Shown piece by piece: positions 54,919-63,155 of a stretch of 64,000 nucleotides of DNA (position 1 is its first letter; each line of letters begins with the position of its first letter). The stretch is from assembly GCF_002410825.1 (NCBI RefSeq), contig NZ_DHOS01000030.1, positions 124,001 to 188,000 of the forward strand. The letters are read 5' to 3'. This DNA comes from Proteiniphilum sp. UBA5384. GTDB lineage: Bacteria > Bacteroidota > Bacteroidia > Bacteroidales > Dysgonomonadaceae. Below the pieces are notes generated by a model that saw only the letters and a list, made by a program, of their open reading frames with translations, did not search any database and was not told the DNA's origin. The translations under genes and the position numbers were made by a program.

Positions 54919-54934
54919 TATGTTATATAACATA
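54919..54934. promoter_or_regulatory. 16-bp perfect palindrome between divergent genes
   Basis: TATGTTATATAACATA is a perfect inverted repeat located between the EF-G paralogue and the P-type ATPase gene. It may be an operator. In A/T-rich DNA a chance palindrome of this length is uncommon but possible. Confidence 0.35.
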
Positions 54935-55076
54935 TTTATAGAGTATTTTGATAGCATGTAGTCAGGAGAAATAGTTTCCTCCGGTTGAAACATTTTTTTC
55001 TATGGGTTGTTTATTTCATACGTCTTGTATCGTTTGTCCTGCCATGAAAAGCAGGATTATTGTTAAATATGAAAAG

Positions 55077-57752
55077 ATGAAGGATTCCTATTATAATTTA
55101 CAGGTTGAAGAGGTTTTAGGACAGTTTGAGGTTTCGCCCGAAACAGGTCTTTCTGACGTGGAAGTAAGAGAGCGTCTTAGCCAGTATGGGGCTAATCAAC
55201 TTGAATCACAAAAGCAAAAAACACTTTTGTTGATGTTCTTCGAGCAATTCAAGAGCATCATGGTGGTTATTTTATTGATAGCTGCTGTAGTGTCGGGGGT
55301 GATTGGCGTACTGGAAGGAGGAGGGTTGGTAGAGGCGTTTGTGATCTTAGCCATATTGGTGGTCAATGCGGCGATAGGTACCGCCCAGGAGAAAAAAGCA
55401 CAGTCTTCACTGGAAGCGCTGAACAGGATGAGCACCCCTCATTCCAAAGTATTGCGGGACGGTCAGGTAGCCGAAATCACATCCACGGAGATTGTTCCGG
55501 GCGATATTATTGTGTTGGATACCGGTGATATTATCCCCGCTGATTTGCGCCTGATAGAAGCGGTGAATATGAAAGTGCAGGAATCGGCCCTTACCGGAGA
55601 ATCGGTCCCTGTAGATAAGACTGAGAAAGTCTTGGATGCAAAAGACCTACCTTTAGGTGACCGTGATAATATGGCTTTCTCTACCAGTACCGTTACTTAT
55701 GGACGGGGGAAGGGCGTAGTGGTGAGGACCGGAATGGAGACCGAAGTAGGTAAGATTGCCCATATGCTTCAACAGACGCAGGATACGGAAACACCAATGA
55801 GCAAACGGCTTGAACAACTGGGTAAGGTGTTGGGGTATGTGGCCCTTGGAATTTGTTTTTTGATATTTGTCGTCGGTGTCCTCTATGGTAATGGCTGGCT
55901 GGAGATGCTGATGATGGCTGTCAGCCTGGCGGTAGCAGCTATTCCTGAAGGACTGCAAATAGTCTCCACCATTGTTTTGGCAATCGGAGTGCAGCGACTG
56001 GTGAAACTGAATGCGATCGTACGTACATTACCATCGGTTGAGACACTGGGGAGCGTTACCGTGATATGTTCCGATAAAACGGGCACTCTTACGCAAAATA
56101 AAATGACCGTGGTGGAGGGGTGGGCTGGAGGCAACCGGATTGATTTTCGCAATCCGCCCCTTCCCGAAGAACTTGATAGTGATGAGCAGATGCTTCTCCA
56201 TTCATCGTTACTCTGCACCGATGCGCATCTGAGGATATTGTCCGATGGTAAACATGAGACGGCGGGTGATCCTACGGAGATTGCTATTGTGGATGCAGCT
56301 CTTGCTCTGAAAATTAATAAAAATGAACTGGAGGGTCGCTTCTCCCGTGTGGAGGAAGTGCCATTTGATTCTGACCGGAAAAGGATGTCGACTATCAACC
56401 GAATAGGGGAAGGGAAATTCAGGGTAAACCTGAAGGGAGGTTTGGATGAGGTCCTTGCTATATCCTCCCGAATACTTATCCATGGAAATATAAGATCCAT
56501 TACGGCAGAAGACATAGAGACCATCAAAGAAGAAAATAGGCGGATGGCACAGTCGGCATTGCGTGTGCTTGCTGTGGCCTATAATGATATTGACTCCCTG
56601 CCGGGGGAGGTGAGTGCCGGGTTCACTGAGAGGGATCTTATTTTTGTGGGGTTGCTGGGTATGATAGATCCGGCTCGGCCTGAAGTGGTAGAAGCGGTGA
56701 AAAAGTGTAAGACGGCCGGTATCCGCCCGGTGATGATTACTGGCGACCATAAAGTGACTGCGGTAGCGATTGCCGATGAGATAGGAATTTACCGTGAGGG
56801 TGATAAAGCAATTACGGGCACTGATGTAGAAGGGATGAACGATGAAACTCTCTATCGGGGGGTGGAAGCCTATTCAGTATATGCACGTGTGGCCCCCGAA
56901 CATAAGGTGAGGATTGTGAAGGCATGGCAATCCTATGGTGATATCGTGGCAATGACGGGGGATGGAGTGAACGATGCTCCTGCACTCAAGCAGGCTGATA
57001 TTGGTGTATCAATGGGAGTAGTGGGTACTGAAGTGGCTAAGGATGCTTCCGACGTAATTCTGACAGATGATAACTTCGCGACTATTGTAAGTGCGGTGGA
57101 AGAGGGACGTCGTATTTATGACAATATCCTGAAAGTAATACAATTTCTTCTCTCTGCCAATATGGGAGAGGTGTTGCTTATTTTTATCGCTTCAATAGCT
57201 AACCTGGGTAATCCATTAACTCCTATTCTTATATTGTGGATCAATCTGGTGACTGATAGTTTACCCGCATTGGCGCTAAGTATGGATCCTGCCGAGAATG
57301 ATGTGATGACACGCAAACCACGTGATCCCCGACAGGGTTTTTTCACCAAGGGAATGATATGGAGGATCGGTTATCAGGGTACCGTTATCGGCCTGATTTC
57401 GCTGGCTGCTTATATGATTGGTTTCAGAGATGGCGGGCAACTTTTGGGACAGACCATGGCGTTTGCTGTGCTGGGATTCTCGCAATTGCTGCATGTACGT
57501 AACCTACATTCCAACAAACGCTCTTCTTTTCATACAAATATATCGAGCAATAAACCACTGCTCGGCGCCATCTTCCTTTCAGCTCTTCTGCTCCTGGCTG
57601 TACTGTTGATCCCCGGAGCAATGGACATTTTCGGTGTAACGGCGATGGATGGCATTCATTGGGCTTACGTAGGACTTCTCTCGTTAGTTCCTATTGTTGT
57701 CGTAGAATTGATGAAACTCTGTAAAATCAACCATAGTAGAGACGAATATTGA
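55077..57752 (+). CDS. Calcium-transporting type P-type ATPase (P2 family)
   Basis: This membrane cation pump (891 aa from ATG 55077) has every P-ATPase landmark: the N-terminal cation-ATPase domain (EVLGQFEVSPETGLSDVEVR), ALTGES in the actuator domain, AIPEGLQIVSTIVLAIGVQ in helix 4, the phosphorylated Asp in ICSDKTGTLTQNKMTV, MITGDHK and MTGDGVNDAPALKQADIG. The helix 6 segment LWINLVTDSLPALALSMDP fits Ca2+ (PMCA/SERCA-like) pumps. About ten membrane helices are predicted. A start at 55002 would add a Cys-rich leader with no family match, so the inner Met is chosen. It would export calcium or a related ion using ATP. Confidence 0.94.
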   Translation: MKDSYYNLQVEEVLGQFEVSPETGLSDVEVRERLSQYGANQLESQKQKTLLLMFFEQFKSIMVVILLIAAVVSGVIGVLEGGGLVEAFVILAILVVNAAIGTAQEKKAQSSLEALNRMSTPHSKVLRDGQVAEITSTEIVPGDIIVLDTGDIIPADLRLIEAVNMKVQESALTGESVPVDKTEKVLDAKDLPLGDRDNMAFSTSTVTYGRGKGVVVRTGMETEVGKIAHMLQQTQDTETPMSKRLEQLGKVLGYVALGICFLIFVVGVLYGNGWLEMLMMAVSLAVAAIPEGLQIVSTIVLAIGVQRLVKLNAIVRTLPSVETLGSVTVICSDKTGTLTQNKMTVVEGWAGGNRIDFRNPPLPEELDSDEQMLLHSSLLCTDAHLRILSDGKHETAGDPTEIAIVDAALALKINKNELEGRFSRVEEVPFDSDRKRMSTINRIGEGKFRVNLKGGLDEVLAISSRILIHGNIRSITAEDIETIKEENRRMAQSALRVLAVAYNDIDSLPGEVSAGFTERDLIFVGLLGMIDPARPEVVEAVKKCKTAGIRPVMITGDHKVTAVAIADEIGIYREGDKAITGTDVEGMNDETLYRGVEAYSVYARVAPEHKVRIVKAWQSYGDIVAMTGDGVNDAPALKQADIGVSMGVVGTEVAKDASDVILTDDNFATIVSAVEEGRRIYDNILKVIQFLLSANMGEVLLIFIASIANLGNPLTPILILWINLVTDSLPALALSMDPAENDVMTRKPRDPRQGFFTKGMIWRIGYQGTVIGLISLAAYMIGFRDGGQLLGQTMAFAVLGFSQLLHVRNLHSNKRSSFHTNISSNKPLLGAIFLSALLLLAVLLIPGAMDIFGVTAMDGIHWAYVGLLSLVPIVVVELMKLCKINHSRDEY

Positions 57753-57758
57753 GTCAAT

Positions 57759-58034
57759 ATGATTATGTGGCAATCGTCCGGTAAGTATGTTCCCACGGTA
57801 GAACAATTAAAGGAGATTGCTCCTGCCATCATTGATATGGGTTGTTTTGCCAGGATGGAGACAAACGGAGGAGAGGTCGAACAGATCAACCTGCTGTTCG
57901 GGGAAAATCCGATGGCTTCTCGTGTAGCCAATGAAATGGCATTGAAATATGATAAATCGAACCATATTCTGCAATATTGTATGGTCAATAACGTCTCCGG
58001 TGTGATCGGGCCAGCGGTCGCTGTGGGGGATTGA
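57759..58034 (+). pseudogene. Relic fusing the start of a carboxyltransferase subunit to the end of a Na+-pumping decarboxylase beta subunit
   Basis: Residues 3-53 (MWQSSGKYVPTVEQLKEIAP and IIDMGCFARMETNGGEVEQ) match the N-terminal part of the biotin-dependent oxaloacetate/pyruvate carboxyltransferase alpha subunit. From about residue 54 the sequence switches to the C-terminal part of the membrane beta subunit (MASRVANEMALKYDKSNHIL, QYCMVNNVSGVIG). The frame runs through the junction and ends in a stop after GPAVAVGD, earlier than the intact beta subunit. This looks like one large internal deletion of an oad-type operon, leaving the two outer ends. It follows the ATPase gene by six bases. It is unlikely to encode a working protein. 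Confidence 0.75.
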
Positions 58035-58114
58035 TCTCGTTTTCAGGTAAGGAAGAATAAGAAAATAAAACCTTTATAAAATGGGTGGTTTACGGACTGC
58101 ACATTTTTTTGCCA

Positions 58115-58143
58115 TAAAAAATGGATTTCCCGAAAGAAATCCA
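58115..58143 (-). terminator. Terminator of the HIT-family gene
   Basis: On the minus strand the stem TGGATTTC/GAAATCCA (8 bp, six-base loop) is followed by six T residues. It lies about 28 bases after the stop of the HIT gene. Confidence 0.8.
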
Positions 58144-58170
58144 CCTTATCTTAATTATTTAAGTTCCAGT

Positions 58171-58560
58171 TTAAAGCTTCTTTCGGATTTTTTTTGCAAT
58201 TTCTTCAAATTCGTCTCCGGTGAGTTGCATTTTCGGATTGGCTAAACTCATGTCTCCTTCTTTTTGGATAGGAATTAAATGAATGTGTGCATGGGGTACC
58301 TCCAAACCAATCACCATCAGTCCTACTCTTTTACAAGGAATAGCACTCTGAATCGCTTTTGCTACTCTTTTTGAGAAGATAATCATATCCGCCAGAAGAG
58401 AATCCTCCAAATCGAAAAGATAATCGATTTCTTGTTTCGGTACTATCAATGTATGGCCTTTCGACATAGGGTTGATATCAAGAAAAGCATAAAACCGGTC
58501 GTCTTCGGCGATCTTGTAGGATGGGATTTCTCCCGAAATAATTCTGCTGAAAATAGTCAT
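58171..58560 (-). CDS. HIT family nucleotide-binding hydrolase
   Basis: The 129-aa protein has the histidine-triad motif VPHAHIHLIPI near residue 95-105, with all three histidines, and the N-terminal FSRIISGEIPSYKIAEDDRF typical of the bacterial HinT/HIT-like group. These enzymes hydrolyse nucleoside phosphoramidates or dinucleotides such as diadenosine polyphosphates; the physiological substrate is not known. It lies 39 bases after greA on the same strand and is probably cotranscribed with it, an arrangement often seen in Bacteroidetes. Confidence 0.93.
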   Translation of the reverse strand: MTIFSRIISGEIPSYKIAEDDRFYAFLDINPMSKGHTLIVPKQEIDYLFDLEDSLLADMIIFSKRVAKAIQSAIPCKRVGLMVIGLEVPHAHIHLIPIQKEGDMSLANPKMQLTGDEFEEIAKKIRKKL

Positions 58561-58599
58561 CTTATAAGAATGAAAATCTTGAATATTGATTTCGGGACT

Positions 58600-59070
58600 C
58601 TATATAGAAATTTCAACGATTTCAAATATCATTGTTCCGGATGGCACTTTAATTTCTGCCACATCCCCCACTTTTTTACCCATCAATCCTTGGGCGATGG
58701 GGGTACTTACCGCAATCTTACCGCTTTTCAGATCGGCCTCGCTTTCAGATACGAGCGTATAGGTCATCAGTTTTTTCGTCTGCAGGTTCTTGATCGTCAC
58801 TTTGTTCATTATCTGTACTTCATCGGTGCCAATAGTGCTCTCATCAATAACACGTGCATTGGCTATCAGGTTCTTCAATTGCGATATCTTTGCCTCAAGC
58901 ATCCCTTGCGCTTCTTTCGCCGCATCATATTCGGCATTTTCCGACAGGTCGCCTTTATCTCGCGCTTCGGCAATCTGACGTGATATTTCAGGTCTCTGTA
59001 CAGATTCCAATTCGATCAAATCGTCTTTTAATTTCCGAAGTCCTTCTTCGGTCATATAAGTTACAGCCAT
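58600..59070 (-). CDS. greA: Transcription elongation factor GreA
   Basis: GreA enters the RNA polymerase secondary channel and stimulates cleavage of backtracked transcripts. The 156-aa protein has the N-terminal coiled coil with tip acidic residues (SENAEYDAAKEAQGMLEAKI) and the C-terminal FKBP-like domain (VSTPIAQGLMGKKVGDVAEI, then KVPSGTMIFEIVEI). Length and motifs are standard. It starts a two-gene unit with the HIT gene. The region upstream also contains the terminator of the next minus-strand gene. Confidence 0.96.
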   Translation of the reverse strand: MAVTYMTEEGLRKLKDDLIELESVQRPEISRQIAEARDKGDLSENAEYDAAKEAQGMLEAKISQLKNLIANARVIDESTIGTDEVQIMNKVTIKNLQTKKLMTYTLVSESEADLKSGKIAVSTPIAQGLMGKKVGDVAEIKVPSGTMIFEIVEISI

Positions 59071-59103
59071 AGTCTCTTTTTTTATTCTTTAAACTTAACG
59101 TAA

Positions 59104-59139
59104 AGAAAAAGAATTCCGGCCTTTATTACAAGACCGGAA
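59104..59139 (-). terminator. Terminator of the thioredoxin-like lipoprotein gene
   Basis: On the minus strand TTCCGGTCTT pairs with AAGGCCGGAA (one mismatch) around a six-base loop, and the following bases are T-rich (TTCTTTTTCTTT). It lies between the lipoprotein gene and greA. On the plus strand it is followed by CCCCTTTTTT, so it could act both ways. Confidence 0.7.
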
Positions 59140-59212
59140 CCCCTTTTTTCCATGATTAAACTTCTACAAAGGTAACATTTTATTTCAATTGGACAAAATT
59201 TCCGGATATGTT

Positions 59213-60361
59213 TTATAACACTTTATCCAGTTCGGCGGATAGTTGACCATAATCCTCGATACGAGCTATTATGTCCCCTTCGCGGTTGATGAGGAATGCG
59301 GTGGGGATTTGCCGTACATTATAAGTCGCCAATAACGGGGTGTTTACCGACCGTGAGTCTCTTACGGTTATCCATGGTAGGTTGGCGGCTGAGGTCTTCC
59401 AGAAGTGCTCATCCGAATCGAGTGAAACTTGATAAATTTCCAGACCACGGGATTGAAAACTCGAATATAGTTTATTTAAATCTATATTATGTTTGGGAGA
59501 GAAATCAGCACTGTAAACTACGAAATCGAGTATTACTACCTTGCCTTTCAATGAAGATAATTCCACTTTCCTTCCATCCACTCCCGAAAGAATGATGTCA
59601 GGTAATCCGCTACCTTCCACTATAGGTATATTCTCTAATAATTTTGTTTGTTGCTCCTGCTTTCTACGTGCTTTTAATGCATTCATGGTGAATTCATAAA
59701 GATGTTTGCTCCTTTCCGTATCGGGATAGTACCGATTCCATGAAGTTGCCACCGCTCCAAACATTGCATAGTCCTGCTTGTTATAGGGATCGAATATGAG
59801 GTAATCGTTTATTTTCTGAAAAATGGCATAATAAGCAGTCGCTCCCGAAGGATTCCCCAGAATTAATCGGGATACCGATGTCTTGTATTTTTGTAAAACA
59901 GTATCCAGTTGTGAAATAAATACCATATCGTCGATAAATCCTGTTTTGTGTTGATTTTCAAGATCAGTGATTTTGCCGGCTGCTTCACGGGTGAGTCCGT
60001 CTACTTCTTTCATCTGATCATTGGTAGGAGAATTCTCTACCGTGAAGGAGTGATATAGGTCTGATGCGTCGGCGGAAATTTGAACTGTTTCTGTTGAATC
60101 CACAGCAAAAATGACAATCTGTTTGCCTATACGCAATTGATAAAATTCCGGATTTTCCGGTGCCGGTTGTTTAAAGTTAAACGATCCTCCATTTTTCAGA
60201 ATAGTAGAATCGAGTAGTGTTATACCTGCCAAACCACGATGTTCCAGATACAATGTATCTCCTTGTGCAGAGCCAATAGTTCCCGTTACATTAAATGTTT
60301 CTCCCTGCTTGCAGGAGAAAAGTACTATGCCGGCCAGTAAAATCGGTAATAATTTTTTCAT
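59213..60361 (-). CDS. DUF4369/TlpA-like thioredoxin-fold lipoprotein without redox cysteines
   Basis: The 382-aa lipoprotein (signal LLPILLAGIVLFSCKQGE) has an N-terminal DUF4369 domain (FNVTGTIGSAQGDTLYLEHR), a helical middle and a C-terminal thioredoxin-like domain (about 255-382; LPDIILSGVDGRKVELSSLK, cis-Pro loop RQIPTAFLINREG). The usual WCxxC active site is replaced by FVVYSADFSPKHN, and the lipobox cysteine is the only cysteine in the whole protein. It therefore cannot act as a disulphide reductase; a binding or structural role in the periplasm is more likely. A -7 box (TAAATTTG, 60411-60404, minus strand) lies 43 bases upstream. Terminator at 59104. Confidence 0.88.
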   Translation of the reverse strand: MKKLLPILLAGIVLFSCKQGETFNVTGTIGSAQGDTLYLEHRGLAGITLLDSTILKNGGSFNFKQPAPENPEFYQLRIGKQIVIFAVDSTETVQISADASDLYHSFTVENSPTNDQMKEVDGLTREAAGKITDLENQHKTGFIDDMVFISQLDTVLQKYKTSVSRLILGNPSGATAYYAIFQKINDYLIFDPYNKQDYAMFGAVATSWNRYYPDTERSKHLYEFTMNALKARRKQEQQTKLLENIPIVEGSGLPDIILSGVDGRKVELSSLKGKVVILDFVVYSADFSPKHNIDLNKLYSSFQSRGLEIYQVSLDSDEHFWKTSAANLPWITVRDSRSVNTPLLATYNVRQIPTAFLINREGDIIARIEDYGQLSAELDKVL

Positions 60362-60911
60362 ATTGTAATTCAGTTGTTATTCGATTATAATTCGAATCTG
60401 CGACAAATTTACATGAATTTCTTTTAAACCGGCATGATTATACCGATTATTATTAAATGTGAACTTTTCAATGTTAATTACGTTAAATCAAGGCTTGGAA
60501 ATTATAAAGTTAAAAAAAATTAAAAAAAATCATCTCTGACTTGTTGTCGTTCTCTTTTTTATTTTTAGAAGTCAAAAATCGTTGCGCTGGATGTAAAAAA
60601 GCCTTATCATTGTACTGTATTTAGACACAATATTCATTGAAGGTATAAACACTTCAAAACTTAAAGGTGGCGTAATTATTTGAAAATAAATAGAATTCTG
60701 TGCTTTCTTTGTTGACGGCAGGAGAGTATTCCAACGGAGCCTATAGTTACGTCTCCTTGTATTTTTTTAAGTAAAAAATATAATTATGTCACCTTCTCAT
60801 AAGGTGATTTAGTGAGTTGTATTGAAAATATAATTCATAGGTGTTGAGTATGAACGAACTATTAAATATAAATTAAATTCACATATTAAATAAACTAATT
60901 TGAATTGCATT
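60362..60911. other. 550-base intergenic region between the thioredoxin-like lipoprotein and the TonB-system operon
   Basis: The stretch is very A/T-rich and has no credible ORF. On the minus strand a TAAATTTG box at 60411-60404 probably drives the lipoprotein gene. On the plus strand no perfect TAnnTTTG was found near the ExbB gene; TTTG at about 60680 and CTTTC at about 60703 are weak candidates. The remaining 200 bases may form a long leader. No known RNA family was recognised. Confidence 0.5.
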
Positions 60912-61715
60912 ATGGAGACAAGACAAACAAAAAGCAAGGACCTTTCTGCCGGTTTCATTATCATTGGGTGTTCAATCCTCGCCTGTATTTTCTTTTTCGG
61001 TGTATGTGCCCATCCAAGCCATTTCGACGAAAAGGGCCATCCCCTGCCGGGTGACGTTTTCGGTACGCTGTACCAGGGTGGTTATGTGATTCCCCTGGTA
61101 ATCACGCTTCTACTGACCGTGATCACCCTTTCCCTCGAACGTTTCTTCGCATTGAACAGGGCCAGCGGTAAAGACAAAAATGAGCGTTTCGTTACAGGGG
61201 TAAAACGGAAAATCGATGAAGGCAATATCACCGAAGCCATCAAGCTTTCCGACGAACAGAAAGGCTCCATTGCCAATATCGTAAGGGAGGGCCTGGTGCG
61301 TTATGATGACGTGGAGGACATCCCCAATATCACCAATTCCGACAAGGCTGAACTGATCCAGAAGGAGATCGACGAGGCCACCACCCTGGAATTGCCCTAC
61401 CTGGAGAAGAACCTGAACATCATCGCTGCCATTTCCACGCTGGGCACGCTGTTCGGACTGTTTGGGACTGTGCTGGGTATGATCCGCGCCTTTGCCGCCA
61501 TGGGTAACGAGGGTGCGCCCGACTCCACCGCCCTGGCCGTGGGTATCTCGGAAGCCCTGATGAATACCGCCCTCGGTATCGGCACGGGAGCCCTGGCGAT
61601 CATCACCTACACCTATTTCTCGGGCCGGATCCAGACGATGACCAACGCGGTCGACGAAATCGGGTTCGCCATCGGGCAATCGTTTATAAAACGTCACGGC
61701 GGCCTTTCCAGATAA
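60912..61715 (+). CDS. exbB: MotA/TolQ/ExbB-family proton channel protein
   Basis: From ATG 60912 the product is 267 aa, with an N-terminal membrane helix (LSAGFIIIGCSILACIFFFG), a second helix (GYVIPLVITLLLTVITLSLE) and two C-terminal helices around the conserved block NLNIIAAISTLGTLFGLFGTVLGMIRAF and ALMNTALGIGTGALAIITYTYF. This is the ExbB channel that uses the proton gradient to drive TonB. A TTG four codons earlier is ignored. It starts the energiser operon ExbB-ExbD-ExbD-TonB, which could serve the two TonB-dependent receptors in the window. The coding sequence is notably rich in C- and G-ending codons. Confidence 0.92.
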   Translation: METRQTKSKDLSAGFIIIGCSILACIFFFGVCAHPSHFDEKGHPLPGDVFGTLYQGGYVIPLVITLLLTVITLSLERFFALNRASGKDKNERFVTGVKRKIDEGNITEAIKLSDEQKGSIANIVREGLVRYDDVEDIPNITNSDKAELIQKEIDEATTLELPYLEKNLNIIAAISTLGTLFGLFGTVLGMIRAFAAMGNEGAPDSTALAVGISEALMNTALGIGTGALAIITYTYFSGRIQTMTNAVDEIGFAIGQSFIKRHGGLSR

Positions 61716-61757
61716 CCTCCCCCGTAGAACCAGAAGTCAAGATAATTCAGAGAAACA

Positions 61758-62360
61758 ATGGCAAAAATAAAGAAACATAGTGTCTTCGTCGACATGACCG
61801 CCATGAGCGACGTGACGGTGCTGCTGCTCACGTTCTTCATGCTGACATCCACCTTCCTCCCCCAGGAGCCCGTCAGGGTGACGGCGCCGGCCTCGGTGAT
61901 GGAGATCAAGGTGCCGGAGTACAATGTGATGAATATCCTGGTCGACCTCGACGGGAAGGTGTTCCTGAACATCGACCGTCCCGAGGTTCGGCTCGAGGCG
62001 CTTGAGAAGATGTCCGCCGAGTACGGGGTGATAGTTAATGAGCGCCAGAAGAAGGTGTTCCTGGAACAGCCCTTCATCGGTGTTCCGATGAACCGCCTCC
62101 CGGCCTTCCTTGATTTACCCTTCGGCGAGCAGGACGCGGCGATGCGCGAGTACGGGATCCCGGCCGACAGCCTGGACAACCAGTTCACCAACTGGATCCA
62201 GAAGGCCCGGGAGATAGACGGTGAAATGAAGATAACGCTGAAGGCCGACCAGTCCACCCCTTACCCCCTTGTGGAGAAGGTGATGAAGGACCTGGTCAGG
62301 ATCAAGGCCAACCGTTACAGCCTGGTGACGGTGCTCAGGGGGGCGCCCGAAGGGTTTTAA
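61758..62360 (+). CDS. exbD: ExbD-family biopolymer transport protein (first copy)
   Basis: ExbD sits within the ExbB channel; the conserved membrane Asp is visible in VDMTAMSDVTVLLLTFFMLT (residues about 11-30). After this single membrane helix comes a periplasmic domain of about 160 residues (VRVTAPASVMEIKVPEYNVM and so on), longer than in E. coli ExbD (141 aa), and it contains an insertion with YGIPADSLDNQFTNWIQKA. It lies 42 bases after exbB and is followed by a second exbD paralogue; the two may form a mixed dimer. Codon usage is GC-rich. Confidence 0.9.
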   Translation: MAKIKKHSVFVDMTAMSDVTVLLLTFFMLTSTFLPQEPVRVTAPASVMEIKVPEYNVMNILVDLDGKVFLNIDRPEVRLEALEKMSAEYGVIVNERQKKVFLEQPFIGVPMNRLPAFLDLPFGEQDAAMREYGIPADSLDNQFTNWIQKAREIDGEMKITLKADQSTPYPLVEKVMKDLVRIKANRYSLVTVLRGAPEGF

Positions 62361-62384
62361 CCGGATTATTGCGTGAAGCCGGCA

Positions 62385-62411
62385 GCGGAGCCCGGCAAGC
62401 CGGGGCTCCGC
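62385..62411 (+). promoter_or_regulatory. GC-rich hairpin between the two exbD genes
   Basis: GCGGAGCCCGG pairs with CCGGGGCTCCGC (one bulge) around a four-base loop. No T tract follows, so it is unlikely to be a terminator; an mRNA-stability or processing element in the operon is possible. Confidence 0.5.
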
Positions 62412-62457
62412 CATGGCGGGAAATAGTGTAAAATTATTGAAATAACAGAGAAACAAT

Positions 62458-63141
62458 ATGGCAAATATAGATACAGGCGGGGGCGAGGTGCAGAAAGGCA
62501 AACCCAGGAAGGAAAACCTGCGGGTGGATTTTACCCCGATGGTGGACATGAACATGTTGCTGATCACCTTCTTCATGCTGGTTTCCACGCTGTCGAAACC
62601 GCAGGTGATGGACATCGCGATGCCCACCGACCAGAAGATCGAGGACGACCAGGCCCCCAAGGTGAAGGAATCGAAGGCGGTCACGCTCCTGCTGGGGGAG
62701 GACGACAAGGTCTACTACTACCTGGGCAAGCTCGATGAAAGCGCCTACAGCGACTATGGCGTGTTGAAGGAGACCACCTACTCGTCCAGCACCTCCAATG
62801 AGGGGCTGCGCGGCATCATCCTGGAAAGGAACGCCGAGGCGGTGAACCGGATGCGCGACCTCAAGCTGGAACGTGCGGAAAAGGGCAACAGGATGACCGA
62901 GGAGGAGTTCAACGAACGTTCCAAGGAGATAAAGGGTGACGTGAATGCCCTTACGGTGATCATCAAGCCGATGGAGACGTCCAACTACAAGAACCTGGTG
63001 GACGCCCTCGACGAGATGCAGATATGCAGCGTGGGCAAGTACGCTATCGTGGATGTGACCGAAGGAGATGAATTCCTGGTACAGAACTATAAGACCAAGG
63101 GCGCGTTCGGTGCTTCTAACCTGGCGCCCCAAGGCCAATAA
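62458..63141 (+). CDS. exbD: ExbD-family biopolymer transport protein (second copy)
   Basis: This 227-aa paralogue has a short cytoplasmic N-terminus, the membrane helix with the conserved Asp (RVDFTPMVDMNMLLITFFML), and a long periplasmic part with a charged helical insertion (MRDLKLERAEKGNRMTEEEF) before the canonical end ALDEMQICSVGKYAIVDVTE. It is 97 bases after the first exbD and 14 bases before tonB. Paired exbD genes are common in Bacteroidetes TonB operons. The gene is GC-rich like its two predecessors. Confidence 0.9.
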   Translation: MANIDTGGGEVQKGKPRKENLRVDFTPMVDMNMLLITFFMLVSTLSKPQVMDIAMPTDQKIEDDQAPKVKESKAVTLLLGEDDKVYYYLGKLDESAYSDYGVLKETTYSSSTSNEGLRGIILERNAEAVNRMRDLKLERAEKGNRMTEEEFNERSKEIKGDVNALTVIIKPMETSNYKNLVDALDEMQICSVGKYAIVDVTEGDEFLVQNYKTKGAFGASNLAPQGQ

Positions 63142-63155
63142 TACAAAGATACGAT

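Noticed and set aside
55002..55076. Upstream extension of the P-type ATPase with a Cys-rich leader
   Set aside because: The extra 25 residues match nothing in the family, and the inner ATG gives the normal N-terminus.
61110..63138. Long minus-strand frames across exbB and the exbD genes
   Set aside because: High-GC codon use on the plus strand removes stop codons on the other strand. The products resemble no family, while the plus-strand proteins are clear.
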